In this document: positions 1 to 10,706 of the stretch, one piece after another
How the letters are laid out: each line of letters starts with the position of its first letter
Position numbering within the stretch: the first letter of the stretch is position 1
Source: Phoronis ovalis
Taxonomy: Eukaryota > Phoronida > Phoronidae
DNA length: 26,957 bases
Assembly: GCA_028565635.1 (NCBI GenBank)
Contig: JAOXYB010046723.1
Location: 1-26,957 of the forward strand
Direction: 5' to 3'
The notes under the pieces: generated by a model
What the model was told of the DNA's origin: nothing
Database searches by the model: none
What the model saw: only the letters and a program-made list of their open reading frames with translations
Made by a program: the position numbers and the translations under genes

Positions 1-997
1 CATAGAACATATCTGTTAGTGGCTGCAAAATGAACAATATTGTTCAGAAAAAAAAATTATTTACCTACCTACCTACCTACCCAACTTTAAAAATCAGGGT
101 CGGGTTAGTGCAAACAAAGAATTTTTTAATGGTGACCTAATACACTATTAAAAAGTATTAACATTTTTTTTTTTAAATATAACAGAAATCTGTATAAATA
201 CATTATTTTTCACTATTTATTACATATTAATTAATATTTATTTAAAAATATTAGTATAAATTTCCAAGCTGCAATAAAAATATAATAGCTTATACAAACA
301 ACAAATACTATCAAGTTATGATATTGGGCTTAGGAAGCCTAGTGTTTATCACAACAGGTCAAGTGCCACTTAACAAAATATACTTGAGAATGACTGAAAT
401 CCACAGTAACAGCAATATGACAATACCACATGTTGTCAACTAGACAAAGAAGTTGTAATATTTAAAAGTTAACCTATTTATTGTGAACATTAGATTAAAA
501 GATGTGTTGGTATGCCATAACATTTGACTATACTGCTATTAAAATCAGATATTTAAGTACACAAATCAATAATGACATGGAGAGGGTTTCTCTGCCAGTT
601 TTTTTGTTTTGAAGGGAAGCACAACAGATGTGTTACTATGCAAAGCAAGAAGGTCTGATCTTACTGTACACAGATTCAGCACGGATTAAGGGAACAAGTA
701 GGATTTTATCTTGAGTTTAAAATGTCAATCAGACAGATTGGGAGAAAAGGTGATATTTTTTTACTAGCCTAGCAAATTTTTTTACTAGCCTACATGTACA
801 ATAAATAGCGTAAACTTTAATAAATCTGTTATTATTGTTCAGCATTTCAGAGCAATTTTCAAATGAAGTTCTACATTAAAAGCAAAGATTTTCCTATTTG
901 TTTAGCAAATGGTTTGTTTATATGAGTAATGCAAGGTTCACCCTGTGTGCCCTGGTGGCAAAATGGGAAACTATAATTATAAAGGTTTTTAACTTGC
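1..997 (-). other. ATP23 intron 3 (partial), no gene seen
   Basis: AT-rich intron sequence. It holds a (TACC)n microsatellite near 61-81, a local duplication of a 17-bp sequence (ATTTTTTTACTAGCCTA) at about 754-770 and 776-792, and poly-T runs. I looked specifically for an exon encoding the protease active site (HELIH) on the minus strand and found none. Confidence 0.6.
61..81. repeat. (TACC)n microsatellite
   Basis: About five consecutive TACC units, in ATP23 intron 3. Confidence 0.85.
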
Positions 998-1079
998 CTG
1001 GTTAGTCTGAGGATCATAACCGCCTGTCACATTACTTGTGCAATTTTCACATGAAACATGTCTTCTTAAGTCTACATTA
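998..1079 (-). CDS. ATP23: ATP23 exon 3, followed by a GC donor
   Basis: One base plus 27 codons, NVDLRRHVSCENC then TSNVTGGYDPQTNQ, the Cys-containing segment just before the protease HExxH region. The acceptor is a TTTTTTGTAG tract. The 3' border reads CAG|GCAAGT, so the intron opens with GC instead of GT, within an otherwise perfect donor consensus. The intron then runs off the left edge. Confidence 0.86.
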
Positions 1080-3149
1080 CTACAAAAAACAAAAAATTCA
1101 AACAATTTTGTTGACCAGATTTCACTATCTGTTCATCTCATGCAAACATGTACATGCTATAACAACCTAGTCCTTCTGAAACAGATAGTGCATTCATTTA
1201 TAGACAATCAATTCAAAATGAAAATAATTTTATTCAGTGTCACTTGGTGCTCTGTGGCATATCTACTTGAAGTGAATTAACATTTTCATGCCGTTGGTAT
1301 AAATTATATTTAAAACATAAACAGTCACTCTCAAAAGCATACAGAAAGCTATAAATATCTCTTCCAGTTATATAGCAAATGGAGACTACAAATTTGGTAT
1401 AACAATTATTACACAAACAGGTTGTATCTAGCTTTTGTAGTTTGGATAAACTCATGTTAACTTCTTTATCATGATATCTAACTCAAAAGTACCAGAAACA
1501 TATTTGATTTCTCTCTGTGGACTGATAATAAAGAAATGTTTACCATCCATGGCTTTTCATGGCACCCAGTAGCAATTTCACCATAGGATCTACAAAATGG
1601 AGAGTTATGTATATCTTCCACAAGACGAAAAACTGCTTAAAGAAAGTGGAATCAACTACAAATAACAATGATGGCTATCATTTCAAAACAACTTGTAAGA
1701 AATCTACATATTGGATTATGATGTTAATAATTAAAATGCTTGACTATATAGATAACTTCCAATGTGCTAATAATGTGGAAAAAGAAAAGCTGATGGACCC
1801 ATGGGAAGAACAGGCCAAAACAAATGTAAACTGCAACTCTAAACTGTAGATGTGCCCTGTAAGTTGGTGGACATAGTCTGCCATATTGAAAAGGAATTTT
1901 GGTACCGGTGCTGACCCGACCAGGGTAAAGGGGATTAAAATAAGTAAATGGTACGCTAAGAGCCACTGTGAATGCTTCCATATTTAAAGCTGACCTGACC
2001 ACATTGAAATCCAGGGAAGCAAATTTTAGCTAGGTCTTAGTTAAACGTCAAGGCTGTTTAACATTTGGCAATTAGGACATATTGTCGTTTTTCATTCACC
2101 CAATTCATCTGACATACACCACCAAGGACAATTTACTGGAAGCACTGACCAAGTTTGTTTAGCATGGACCTATGTTTGATAAACATACTAGACTTTTCAT
2201 GTGGGCCTTAGCAAAGTCTAGTCCTGGTTCATGGCAATCATGTTGTGGTATATGCATATGTGAACCATTGCATACTGGTGGCGGAACAAATTTCATCTAG
2301 ATATAGTTCAATGTTGGGATTTTTTAGTGTGTATGCCAGCACAGCACAGGCGTCCGAACAATTATTAGAGTAATGGAAGTTCACAGATAGAGAGTATTAC
2401 AAAGGATAATAATATATGCACTCAGATGGCAGAGAAAGTTACTTATTTTTCGAAGGTTCAAAAAGTGGCGTTCACTTTAACTGTGAATTGATATGGTAGA
2501 GATTGATTGATTGATTTTATTCTGGTACATGAAACAATAAATAAATTACAATAAATAAAAATGGTGTTTCATCCCCAAGGCCAAGGATAACACATAAAGT
2601 TAAAAGAAACTTATTTCCAATGTGGTCCCTGTGAGACCAAGTGAGTGTTAGGCCTAGCCTAACCATATCCATAGTCAGAGTTATCTGATGAGGTACAGCT
2701 TGAACGTCATGCTGGTCGTCATGGAACCTGGACTACTAAGATCTGGATATGAATCTGACGAAGTGCTGGACCGTACGTGGTACGTTCAACGAATTGGTGA
2801 ATAAAACGCAATTGTAAATAGGCTTCCCTGAAATTTCACAACTTTCAAAATTTGTATGAACTGCACTTTATCGACGAACCAAAAATCATAAAACCAGAAT
2901 CGACTTACTGTGATTGGCACACCATGACACATTTCTTTCACAGTACATTTTACGTGTAATATCTTTCCCGTGCCAAAACGAATGCCAGAATGATTGTACT
3001 TCTTGTCCCCTTCTCCCAGGATAAAAATCATATCCATAGTCATCATTTTCACGATTTTTAAATTTATTCTCCTTACTTAACACTGGGGGTTCAGCGGAAT
3101 TTGAAATTTTTTGCTGCGCAGTTGATTTTTCCACGCCGGTGTCCGCCAT
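998..3149 (-). CDS. ATP23: ATP23-like mitochondrial inner membrane metalloprotease, partial (5' three exons)
   Basis: Family role (peptidase M76): ATP23 acts on the inner-membrane/intermembrane-space side of mitochondria, where the yeast enzyme matures Atp6 and helps F1Fo ATP synthase assembly. Three exons join in phase: 2909-3149, 1544-1589 and 998-1079, giving the first 123 residues. Evidence is the run PMVKLLLGAMKSHGC, then NVDLRRHVSCENC and NVTGGYDPQTNQ, which matches the conserved ATP23 order (VKLL..A....GC, RH.SCE.C, V.GGYD/F). A YGYDFYP motif sits near residue 38. The start ATG at 3147-3149 opens exon 1 in a reasonable context. The catalytic HELIH region is not found in the remaining 997 bases, so the next exons must lie left of base 1. 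The partner FAM221A gene starts 303 bp away, divergently. Family assignment is strong; whether the protease is intact cannot be judged here. Confidence 0.88.
1544..1589 (-). CDS. ATP23: ATP23 exon 2 (46-nt small exon)
   Basis: Very short exon between TTTTGTAG and GTAAAC. Reading two bases in gives PMVKLLLGAMKSHG. The leading AT completes an Asn codon from exon 1, and the trailing TG joins the T of exon 3 to make Cys. Phase agreement on both sides together with the family match supports it, despite a length an automatic gene finder may miss. Confidence 0.85.
1590..2908 (-). other. ATP23 intron 1
   Basis: A 1.3-kb AT-rich intron with no convincing coding exon. Its right half contains a probable retroposon tail at about 2501-2660. 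The following intron, 1080-1543, likewise shows nothing beyond AT-rich sequence. Confidence 0.6.
2501..2660 (-). mobile_element. Possible SINE/LINE 3' end with (TCAA)n tail
   Basis: On the minus strand a segment rich in A/T ends in an AATAAA-type stretch (2516-2521) followed directly by about four TCAA units at 2501-2516. A short simple-repeat tail after an A-rich 3' end is typical of many invertebrate LINEs and SINEs. The 5' limit near 2660 is a guess; no open reading frame or target duplication was recognised. Confidence 0.4.
2909..3149 (-). CDS. ATP23: ATP23 exon 1
   Basis: Encodes residues 1-80 plus the first base of codon 81 (241 nt). The N-terminal 30 residues are polar and variable. 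The conserved part begins at YGYDFYP (about 38-44) and runs to CERNVSWCANH. The donor is CACA|GTAAGT, a strong consensus. Reading continues open past it, but those residues do not resemble the family. Confidence 0.85.
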
Positions 3150-3452
3150 AGTTGCTTTGGATTTATACCTCCATCCAAAGGAAAGCGCGTATTAAATTAT
3201 CAACGTTTTATTCATTATTTTGTGAATTCGTACAGATTTAATTCTTCAGAGAATTACTTTATGCTTGATCAATGAGCAACTTTAGCAACAACGAAGCAAA
3301 ATATTGCAGAGTTAAATAAAATATTCGAGTAACATTTATTGAAGGAATTAATCCGCATTTCCTGTATCATTGGCAACTATAGACTCTTAAAAATAGCGGG
3401 AATATACGCATTCAAACAATCGTTACAAACACCATTTTGCTGATAGTGCATC
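3150..3452. promoter_or_regulatory. Putative bidirectional promoter between ATP23 and FAM221A
   Basis: Only 303 bp separate the start codons of two divergent genes, so both 5' UTRs and core promoters must fit here unless non-coding first exons exist elsewhere. An inverted CCAAT (ATTGG, 3369-3373) lies about 80 bp before the FAM221A ATG. No clear TATA box is positioned for either gene and there is no obvious CpG island. Transcription start sites cannot be set from sequence alone. Confidence 0.6.
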
Positions 3453-3532
3453 ATGGCAAACGACTATCCAGTACATCTCAAATTAGGTGGCTCCGCAGGT
3501 TCAAGTGTTGATGCATATTTAGAATATAAGCG
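3453..3532 (+). CDS. FAM221A: FAM221A exon 1
   Basis: Residues 1-26 and two bases of Arg27. MANDYPVHLKLGG then AYLEYKR matches the family N-terminus. Donor CG|GTATGT. Confidence 0.93.
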
Positions 3533-6500
3533 GTATGTACTAATTTCGTATTTTGTAATTGTCTAAGTGAAGCTAGCTGAGCCTGAATGAGAATTACTAG
3601 GATATATTACAAATTTGGAAAACAAATTCTACGACCCTGTCGATATCTTCTGATGACGAATATTTATTGCATGGTGTTGCAACATTGTATACTATCAAAC
3701 AGTAATTAATGTATAGCCTTCCGAAATGCCCTGGCAAAATAATCAAAAATGGTAAATGGTACTCCAGTGCAATGAGAGGGGGGGTATCGCGAGCAGCGAG
3801 CATTTAGTGAATTAGTCTGTTAAGTGGGAGCAGCGAACATTGTCTTTTGGCGAACATTATTTTGCATATGTTTCTAATTTAGTGTACTATTTTGTGTTGA
3901 CGACGTTTTTTTTTTTGGTTGTCGAGTTTTTTTGGCGACCATTTTTTTTTTTTAAGTGCTAGCAGCGAGCATTGGCAATTTTTAAGTGCGAGCATTGCAC
4001 CTTGGGGGGTACCCCCTACCCCTCTCATGCAATTTATATCCGAAATTGTCCTGCATTATATACATTCAGATTCACTGCATAGATTTGTAGTGTAGGGAGC
4101 CGTGCCCCTACCTTGTGGAGCCACAGCGTTGTGCTCTATTTTAACAAATATGTGTAGTTTGAACTGGTGCACCACACTTGACGAGCATAATTTTCACCAC
4201 TCACATTAGTCCCGATTTCGTGAGTTTGGGTGAGACATGCCGACCGTTATGTTGCAAATCCTTGTATAGCAAGTCACAGTAAAAGTGACCAACTGTAATC
4301 GTTACCATCTGAGTTCCAATATTATACACTTGATACCCTATGTCTATCGAAATTCAACTTTGATTATTCCAAGTCTTTTGGGACTCCTGCTCTGACACAC
4401 ACACTAAGTCTCTTGACGAAATGCTTATCCACTATGACTGTCGTTCATACATGCATAAAAAGTGCCACCTGTGTGTGGGTCACTTTCCATATAAATCGCT
4501 AAAGAGTTTAGGACTACTCTCACATGTACCAAAGCCCTGAACCCATTAATGTTGGTACATCACTTGGAAGAAGAAAAAGAAGATACAGAGTCAGAGTAAT
4601 GGGACTAAATTTTGTTAACTTTGTAAACATTAAATCCACTGTTAGTAGTATGAAGTGATCACTTGCACATGCAATTCAAGTTATTATTATAAGTTATTGT
4701 GAATATAAACATACATGTAGTCATGTACAGGAATGACTCGGAAGGTTGCCTATGAATTCCGATGCTTTTATTTATCATAAATAATTCAATTGATTGGCTG
4801 AAATGTTTCTAGGTTCACTGTACGGCAAAATAACTCTAAACCTACTAGAACATGAAGCTACAAAAAAAAAATTTAACAAAATACTTGTAGTTCTGACAGT
4901 GCACATTGTAGATATCCGTTAGGTAAATAGAACACCGTCTTGGTACTGACAACTGTTAATAACCTCATTTGAAACTCCAATTTTTAAGCCATATGTACTT
5001 GCACATTTAGCATTGTCGGTGATGATGACGGAGGGAAAATGTTTACACCAGAAGAGTACGAAGAATACAAGAAAAGGAAAATTCCACAGGTATAAATGTA
5101 CATTCTATTTAAAATTACGTACCAACAGGGAAACAACTGAGACAAAACTCCTGAGTAAAACTATAGGCTCTGAAGCCACATTAGATTTTTAAATAAAGCT
5201 TACTTCTTAGTACCAGAGTGAATTTAAAAGCAACAAATATGTTGTATCTGTTGGAGAGTGCACAATTTATTGATTGCTAGATAAATGAGCTATCAAAGAA
5301 CTTCCTACATTTAAATGTCAAATAACTGTATGGTATGACAAAAAATTAATAATCTGGATATATGCACAGATTCTGGTATCCAAAAGTACCTGTCAAGCAT
5401 GCAAACTTTTTTATATGTTATATTACACAGTTTGCTTTATGACATGGCTGGTGCATGCTGCTTGTTGGTTTGTGCTATCAGATAAATCAGTTCCTCATTC
5501 CCCAAATGAACAACTTTTAGAAACTTTCATTAGGTGGCAGCACATATGACCTACATAGTACATGCAATAATTTGTTTATACATGAACAATTGTTGAAATG
5601 CAATTATAGCAACAGTGTGTTTATACCAAATGCAAAAACCGACTAGTTCGTGACATCTGGTAGAAGTGTTGTGAAAATCATAGTTATATAACATTGTGCT
5701 ATTATTTTTAAAAACCAACAGGAATTGTAGTGTCTAACATGATATATTGTGAAAGAAGTATTGTTTTTTTGACAAATGCTCTTCCTTTTGGCTGGTAGCA
5801 TCTGATTTGTCTTTTTTGTAATCAGAGGATGAAAAACAGAATCTTTGTATCCTGGTCGGCACCGGCTGGTATGGACTGCAAGCTCATTGGACCTGAAACT
5901 CTGTGCTTCTGTTCACACAGGTAAATGTGGTATGGGTGTGCTGCCTGGAATTAAAACCTGGATCCTCTTAATTATTTTTACTACCAAAAACTTATTTGCT
6001 TAACTACTGCTTGCTAAAACAGTCCCGATTGCTAATTTTGTGTTTTTTGGAAAACCTCGCTCTAAAAATAAAAATCCTGATTGCTGAAAAAAAGTAGTCA
6101 AAAACTTGATTATTTTTGCTATTTCAACCAAAAACTAGCCCACTCTGCTACTTTAATAAAAAAAATCCATTCTACTGGGGCCACACTTTCCTATAAAGTC
6201 CAAGACCTGACTACTCCGATGGGTATTAGTTGGTTTTTTCTTGGGAAAAATTATTACATTGTATGGAAGTAAAACTGAGATTTATTACAAATATAATGTA
6301 TTACATTAAGTTCTGCTTCAGGGACATATGTGCAGAATAATGTTCCAATTTCAAAACTGTAGTTTAGAAATTTATTAAGATGAAGCATTGTATGTCTTAG
6401 TGCAAAATGCATTGGCCATCGTTTTGTATCTTAGATATAAACAGCACCAAACAGATTTTAAGCAAATTCCTGAGAGTAGACCAATCCTGTTGCCTTGTCG

Positions 6501-9141
6501 AGTCCCAAAATGTAAATGTGCAACATATCATTATGTTCCGTTAAATGGAAGTCAACCAATCAGGTGCAGCTGTAAACATTTTACTGATGAACACTCCGAG
6601 ATGGATCCATACAAATGCAAGAAAGGTTTGTCAGTTTTATTTCTCTAGAAATCATTAGTGAAATGTTTGTATTATGCTTTTAAGGTATCTACTGGAGAAT
6701 ATTTCCTTGAAATTTTACACCGAAGTAAGAGAAAAAATGACCACCTTGAAATTAAAACCAGACATTTCACTGATCTAGTGTTAACTCTAGTGTATTTATG
6801 ACTGAATGACAATTTTGTATCTGATTTAGAAATTTCAGCATAACGTCTAGTGATTTAGAAGTTTTCTTAACAGAATTTTATATTTTTTATGATTATATGG
6901 AACCATTTTATTCTAAACTGCATCTTATACTTCGTGACAGTTTGGCCAAATAACATGTTCATTTGGTCATAAAATCATCAAGTTATGCAGTTATCACAAT
7001 AAATGTTCATTCAATGACATATTGATTGAGGGAAATAATTAATATATTAATTTAGTCCAAACAGAATCTATTTTTTCAATGTAAAAAGGTTTGATCTTCT
7101 CTCAAGACCGTCATCTACAATCAGAAAAGACCAATGAAGGCCTGGGGAACCAACCTTTTCTAAGTGAAAGTAAGATTCAGATATGTAATAGATTTATATT
7201 ATAGAATTATTTTTTAACTTGCTGAATTGAAAAATATCCTTGTAAGCGACCTATCCTAATTTTATTTATAAGCTGGATGTAAGTGTGCTGGTTTCAAGAG
7301 TTCCTACACATGTGGTTGTGGTGAACCAACATATCGTCATGAGATGATAGTAGAGACTAAAGATGAGAGACTATCTCGTGGTCACCCTATAGGACTAGAC
7401 ACCCCCTATCAAGCTATGGGAGGAATCACTGGGTTTTCATCTCTAGCTGATGGTTATATGAGACTGGATCAAAGTGGCGTGGGTAAGTGTTGTTGTCTGA
7501 AGGGTGGCAGTTATAGAAAATGGTATCATCAAGATACAATGCTAGTAAAGACAGTAAGAATCTCTTTGAACCCCCACATGATCGGTCGCTGTTTCAGTAT
7601 GGAATCTTGGAAACAGATTAAAACTCCAATCACAAAAAGTGAGATTTAGATTCTCGTTTAGAATTGATACATCCTTTGCTTTCAGTTTTTTTCACTTATA
7701 ACATTATGCTATTTATAGTCATTAGGGCAAAAAATGTCTTGAAAAATGTGTGATATCAACTAAGGTGTTAGTATCCAGGGGGACATGGCCAAAATAATAT
7801 TTAGCACAGTCTCAAATATTGTTATCTCATGTGCCTCTCTAAGAAAACAAAGCAAAATGACAAGTGTCTCCTTGAGAGAGGAATTTCTTCTTGAGCTTCT
7901 TTCAAACAAGTCTCATATACTAGTTTCCGTCTGTTTCACTCTACTATTGACTATGAACAAAGTTGTGAGGAGTGTTATTACTGAGCGGTTAAAATTTTCT
8001 TTTAATCTGTAATGGTTGTATGCAAAAACGACCTACATGTACACTGAGACACAGTATATTTTATGCTTTCATTTGTATATATCTAAATGTACTACTTTAG
8101 GTGTATCTGTTTGATTTAGTTTCATTGCTTCGATTTGTGTTTCAGGTGCTCCTTCCAAAGAGTTTTTGGAACAACCCATAGGCCCTACTGACCATCCATT
8201 CCTAAGGTCCAATGTTACTTCAATCCAAGCTCACAGACAAGCAATTCAAGGTAAAAATTAATTAATTAATCTTCGGTGTGTCTGGTTGCTCCTTTAAATA
8301 TTTATTAAAATGAAAGAGTATTAAAATCAATAATTAAGAAATAATAAAATGTATTGAAAGTTATGTTATAATGTATGGAATGTTAGTGATGTGGTACATA
8401 TAAACTATCCAATATATATCTCACATCCATTAAATAAAAATTACTGTTGATAGAAGTACACCTTATGTTTAAATTAAATGATCATGCACAACAGATGCAT
8501 AAATTAATTATGATTTTAACTGACTTGTTTTGCAATGGCAATGTGAATATTTCCTAATTCTCATATTTCAAAAAATTCAGGTCCTAATGCTGTTGATAAC
8601 GACCTTGCAGAAAGGATGTCAGCAATGAAAAAGCCAGGAGAAACTGACATGGATTTCTTTGAAAGGAGATATCAAGAAAGAGTTAGTAAAGCTACTAAGT
8701 ATCAAATTTATGGTCATGAACACTTTTGACCCAGTTCCTCACAGATCACAGTCTGCATACAAAACAATGGTGGTGGTGGCGGCTATATGTTGCCAAAATG
8801 TTGACACAACATTTTATCTTCGAACTTGGTTAATAATCTGTGACAAGATGAAACATATTGGTTGCTTTCTTGATTAATATTTTGATATTCAAATAGCCCA
8901 AAGTTAGCTACCTCTTTTTGATTAACAACTACTAGATATCTTAACATGAATATATGATTATGTTGAATTTGGTTACCCTTTTTGATTACAGCAAAAAGCA
9001 GAAAAATCCAAAGCACGAGGCATCACAGCTGCTCCGAAATATTCTGGTGCTAGAGATGGTGGTGGTAGAGGAACTGGTTCAGATCAAGGAACCAAACAAA
9101 AACCTTCAGGAAGAGGAGGAGGAAAAACAAGAGCAACCTAA
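3453..9141 (+). CDS. FAM221A: FAM221A family protein, complete, 8 exons
   Basis: Exons 3453-3532, 5011-5089, 5826-5920, 6435-6625, 7273-7482, 8146-8250, 8581-8681 and 8992-9141 join in phase to a 336-residue protein (human FAM221A is about 298). It shows every landmark of the family: G-G-S-A..VDAYLEYKR, GDDDGGKMFTPEEYEEYK, FVSW..P.GMDCKLIGPETL, YVPLNGSQPIRCSCKHF, a Cys-rich block (CKCAGFKSSYTCGCGEPTY), then AMGGITGFSSLADGYMRLD and DMDFFERRYQER. The regularly spaced Cys/His pairs at about residues 78-172 look metal-binding, which is inference. The C-terminus is a Gly/Lys/Arg-rich tail with low conservation. The biochemical role is unknown. Start ATG is supported by family alignment; the stop is TAA at 9139-9141. 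FAM221B is less likely given this full-length match. Confidence 0.96.
3533..5010 (+). other. FAM221A intron 1
   Basis: A 1.5-kb intron with a foldback repeat at 3768-4032 and otherwise AT-rich sequence; no further coding exon seen. The other FAM221A introns (5090-5825, 5921-6434, 6626-7272, 7483-8145, 8251-8580, 8682-8991) likewise hold nothing I can identify. Confidence 0.6.
3768..4032. mobile_element. Small foldback/MITE-like element
   Basis: The ends form an imperfect inverted repeat: TGCAATGAGAGGGG on the left against the reverse complement of CCCCTCTCATGCAA on the right, extended by G-rich/C-rich runs. Inside, a short motif close to AGCAGCGAGCATT recurs at about 3792, 3829 and 3961, with a shorter copy at 3988, separated by poly-T tracts. 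About 265 bp, with no coding capacity. It lies in FAM221A intron 1. Element family not recognised. Confidence 0.5.
5011..5089 (+). CDS. FAM221A: FAM221A exon 2
   Basis: Completes Arg27 and encodes IVGDDDGGKMFTPEEYEEYK to residue 53. Acceptor GCACATTTAG, donor CAG|GTATAA. Highly conserved acidic segment. Confidence 0.95.
5826..5920 (+). CDS. FAM221A: FAM221A exon 3
   Basis: Residues 54-85: RMKNRIFVSW, GMDCKLIGPETLCFCSH. First Cys cluster of the protein. Acceptor TTGTAATCAG, donor ACAG|GTAAAT. Confidence 0.95.
6435..6625 (+). CDS. FAM221A: FAM221A exon 4
   Basis: Residues 85-149. YKQHQTDFKQIPESRP, LPCRVPKCKC and YVPLNGSQPIRCSCKHF form the best conserved core. The donor, AAAG|GTTTGT, is weak at +3 (T), but the phase and family alignment fix it. 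Confidence 0.94.
7273..7482 (+). CDS. FAM221A: FAM221A exon 5
   Basis: Residues 149-219. It carries the second Cys-rich block (AGCKCAGFKSSYTCGCGE) and the AMGGITGFSSLADGYMRLD motif. Acceptor TTTATAAG, donor GTGG|GTAAGT. Confidence 0.95.
8146..8250 (+). CDS. FAM221A: FAM221A exon 6
   Basis: Residues 219-254: GAPSKEFLEQPIGPTDHPFL matches the family's PSVEFLESPI region, then a variable linker. Donor CAAG|GTAAAA. Confidence 0.92.
8581..8681 (+). CDS. FAM221A: FAM221A exon 7
   Basis: Residues 254-287, ending DMDFFERRYQER, which is diagnostic of the family. The donor AGA|GTTAGT is used; reading on through the intron gives unrelated residues and a stop within 12 codons. Confidence 0.9.
8992..9141 (+). 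CDS. FAM221A: FAM221A exon 8 (terminal)
   Basis: Residues 288-336 and TAA. QKAEKSKARG continues the charged helix after ERRYQER, then a Gly/Arg/Lys-rich low-complexity tail. Acceptor TTTTGATTACAG. Confidence 0.88.
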   Translation, partial: QKAEKSKARGITAAPKYSGARDGGGRGTGSDQGTKQKPSGRGGGKTRAT

Positions 9142-9577
9142 ATGTTTCATTACCTGGATATGTAAGTCAAGTCTAAGGTGACTACTAATAGAAGAATTAT
9201 TTTATATTTTGTAATATGGCACATTCCTTGATTCTGTTACTTGGGTTAAATGTTTAAAATTCGGATTTCATAAGTTTTTCGAAATTTCCAATACTACAAG
9301 AAAAAAATCTTGAATTTCTTCATTTTTGAAAAAATTGATGAAATCTATTAGATATTTCTGCTCGCCCAGTAGACATTTACTGTCCAGCAGGTTTCATAAC
9401 ATAACTTTTTATGTAATGTGTATTCAACATTGCTTTTAACTAATTGTTTTCTCTAGTCGTAGTTATAGCCCAGTGTGCATGGAAAGCTAGAATTAATTCC
9501 TGCCAATTCTCATTATTATTTAATTTTTGTTTATTTAATTCAGCAATACTTGTGAGCGACAATCTTCGGTTTCTATT

Positions 9578-9583
9578 AATAAA
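9578..9583 (+). terminator. Candidate poly(A) signal for FAM221A
   Basis: First AATAAA downstream of the stop, 437 bp after it. A second AATAAA occurs at 9884-9889. Which one is used cannot be told from sequence alone. Confidence 0.4.
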
Positions 9584-9654
9584 TCGGTGAAACCCTTTGT
9601 GCTCTACAATTCAGAACCATTAAAAGTAAAAGTGATAATAATATGAAGCTGACA

Positions 9655-9758
9655 CAGTATATAATGGCTGTACTTTCTGTGATATCCTGTACAGTATATA
9701 ATGGCTGTACTTTCTGTGATATCCTGTACAGTATATAATGGCTGTACTTTCTGTGATA
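9655..9758. repeat. 37-bp minisatellite, 2.8 perfect copies
   Basis: Units start at 9655, 9692 and 9729, the last cut at 30 bp. Each begins CAGTATATAATGGCTGTACT. I see no differences between copies, which implies recent amplification. It sits about 510 bp past the FAM221A stop, possibly in its 3' UTR. Confidence 0.95.
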
Positions 9759-10290
9759 ATCCGTTTTTTTCTATTAGACGTTAATTTTATTTATTTTTAA
9801 GATTGTTTTTGAAAATGTTTATGTTAGAATCTAAAAGTGCACTTGTTTTGTAAATCTAACATTTACTATTTTTTTCCATCAAAAATAAACATATTAATAT
9901 TTTAATGATATTAAAGATTGATAACAAGAACACTCTAATGCATATGTACAAGACAGTACACGCATTGCACATAACACAGAAAACAGGTGTACTACATTGT
10001 ACTACATGTATTCAAGTATTTGCATCAAGTGATTGCAGTATTCCACATCACTGATAAACTTTATCATCCCTTTAAGGAATTTCCTGTACACTGTCAGAAT
10101 TTAAATTATTTAGTAAAGAATTTATGCATTTACCAGTACTCTAGTCTGTCCAGTAATGTTTTAAAAATATGGTACTAATATAATTATATAAAAATGAAAA
10201 TTGATTTCTTAAAACTTTCACCTTGAACCAACAAAGGTATAAATGATTTTTTCAATTTCCCAATAGCCAGGCGACATCTGGGGTTAATAT

Positions 10291-10344
10291 AGGGATCATC
10301 TCAAAAGTTATCGCAATGACCGCAAACAAATAGTGTTTCGTATA
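10291..10344 (+). repeat. Left terminal inverted repeat
   Basis: Pairs with 10707-10760; three mismatches in 54 bases. Confidence 0.9.
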
Positions 10345-10706
10345 GGAATTACCCCCCATTCCCCTTGGTCAAACGTAGGGGGGTTAGTGAGATTTTGACT
10401 TCACGCAGGTGTAGAAACTGACAACTAATTTCAAGCGCGAAATCAGGGCTGTCAGATACTTCTTCAAAAGGCGGGTGCGAGATAAAAATATCACTTCAGT
10501 AATCGAAAAAGATTGCTGAAACGTCTCCGTGCTGCCAGAAAAAAATTGACAAGCAAAAAAATAAGCGCCCAGAATAAGTGCCGTATACAACAGAAAAAAG
10601 TTTTCTGTTCCAAAGGGGGGTATGTCGTATCATACATATACTAGACATGATTTTTTCATTTTGCACTAAACCATAAACGTAGGGGGATTTTAACCCCCCT
10701 GCCCCA

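Noticed and set aside
1240-1455. Segment YSFLYAFESDC considered as the missing ATP23 exon 2
   Set aside because: Poor donor and weak similarity; the 46-nt exon at 1544-1589 fits the family, splice sites and both phases exactly.
1724-2002. 92-codon minus-strand open frame in ATP23 intron 1
   Set aside because: Overlaps another open frame on the opposite strand, has no recognisable motif and lies between two well-supported exons of one gene.
8682-8730. Read-through of FAM221A exon 7 to a nearby stop (short isoform)
   Set aside because: The family alignment continues perfectly in the exon at 8992, and GTTAGT is an acceptable donor; the read-through residues match nothing.
10384-10590. 68-codon frame inside the inverted-repeat element as a transposase fragment
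   Set aside because: No transposase motif is visible; it spans most of the element interior and is explained as a chance frame.
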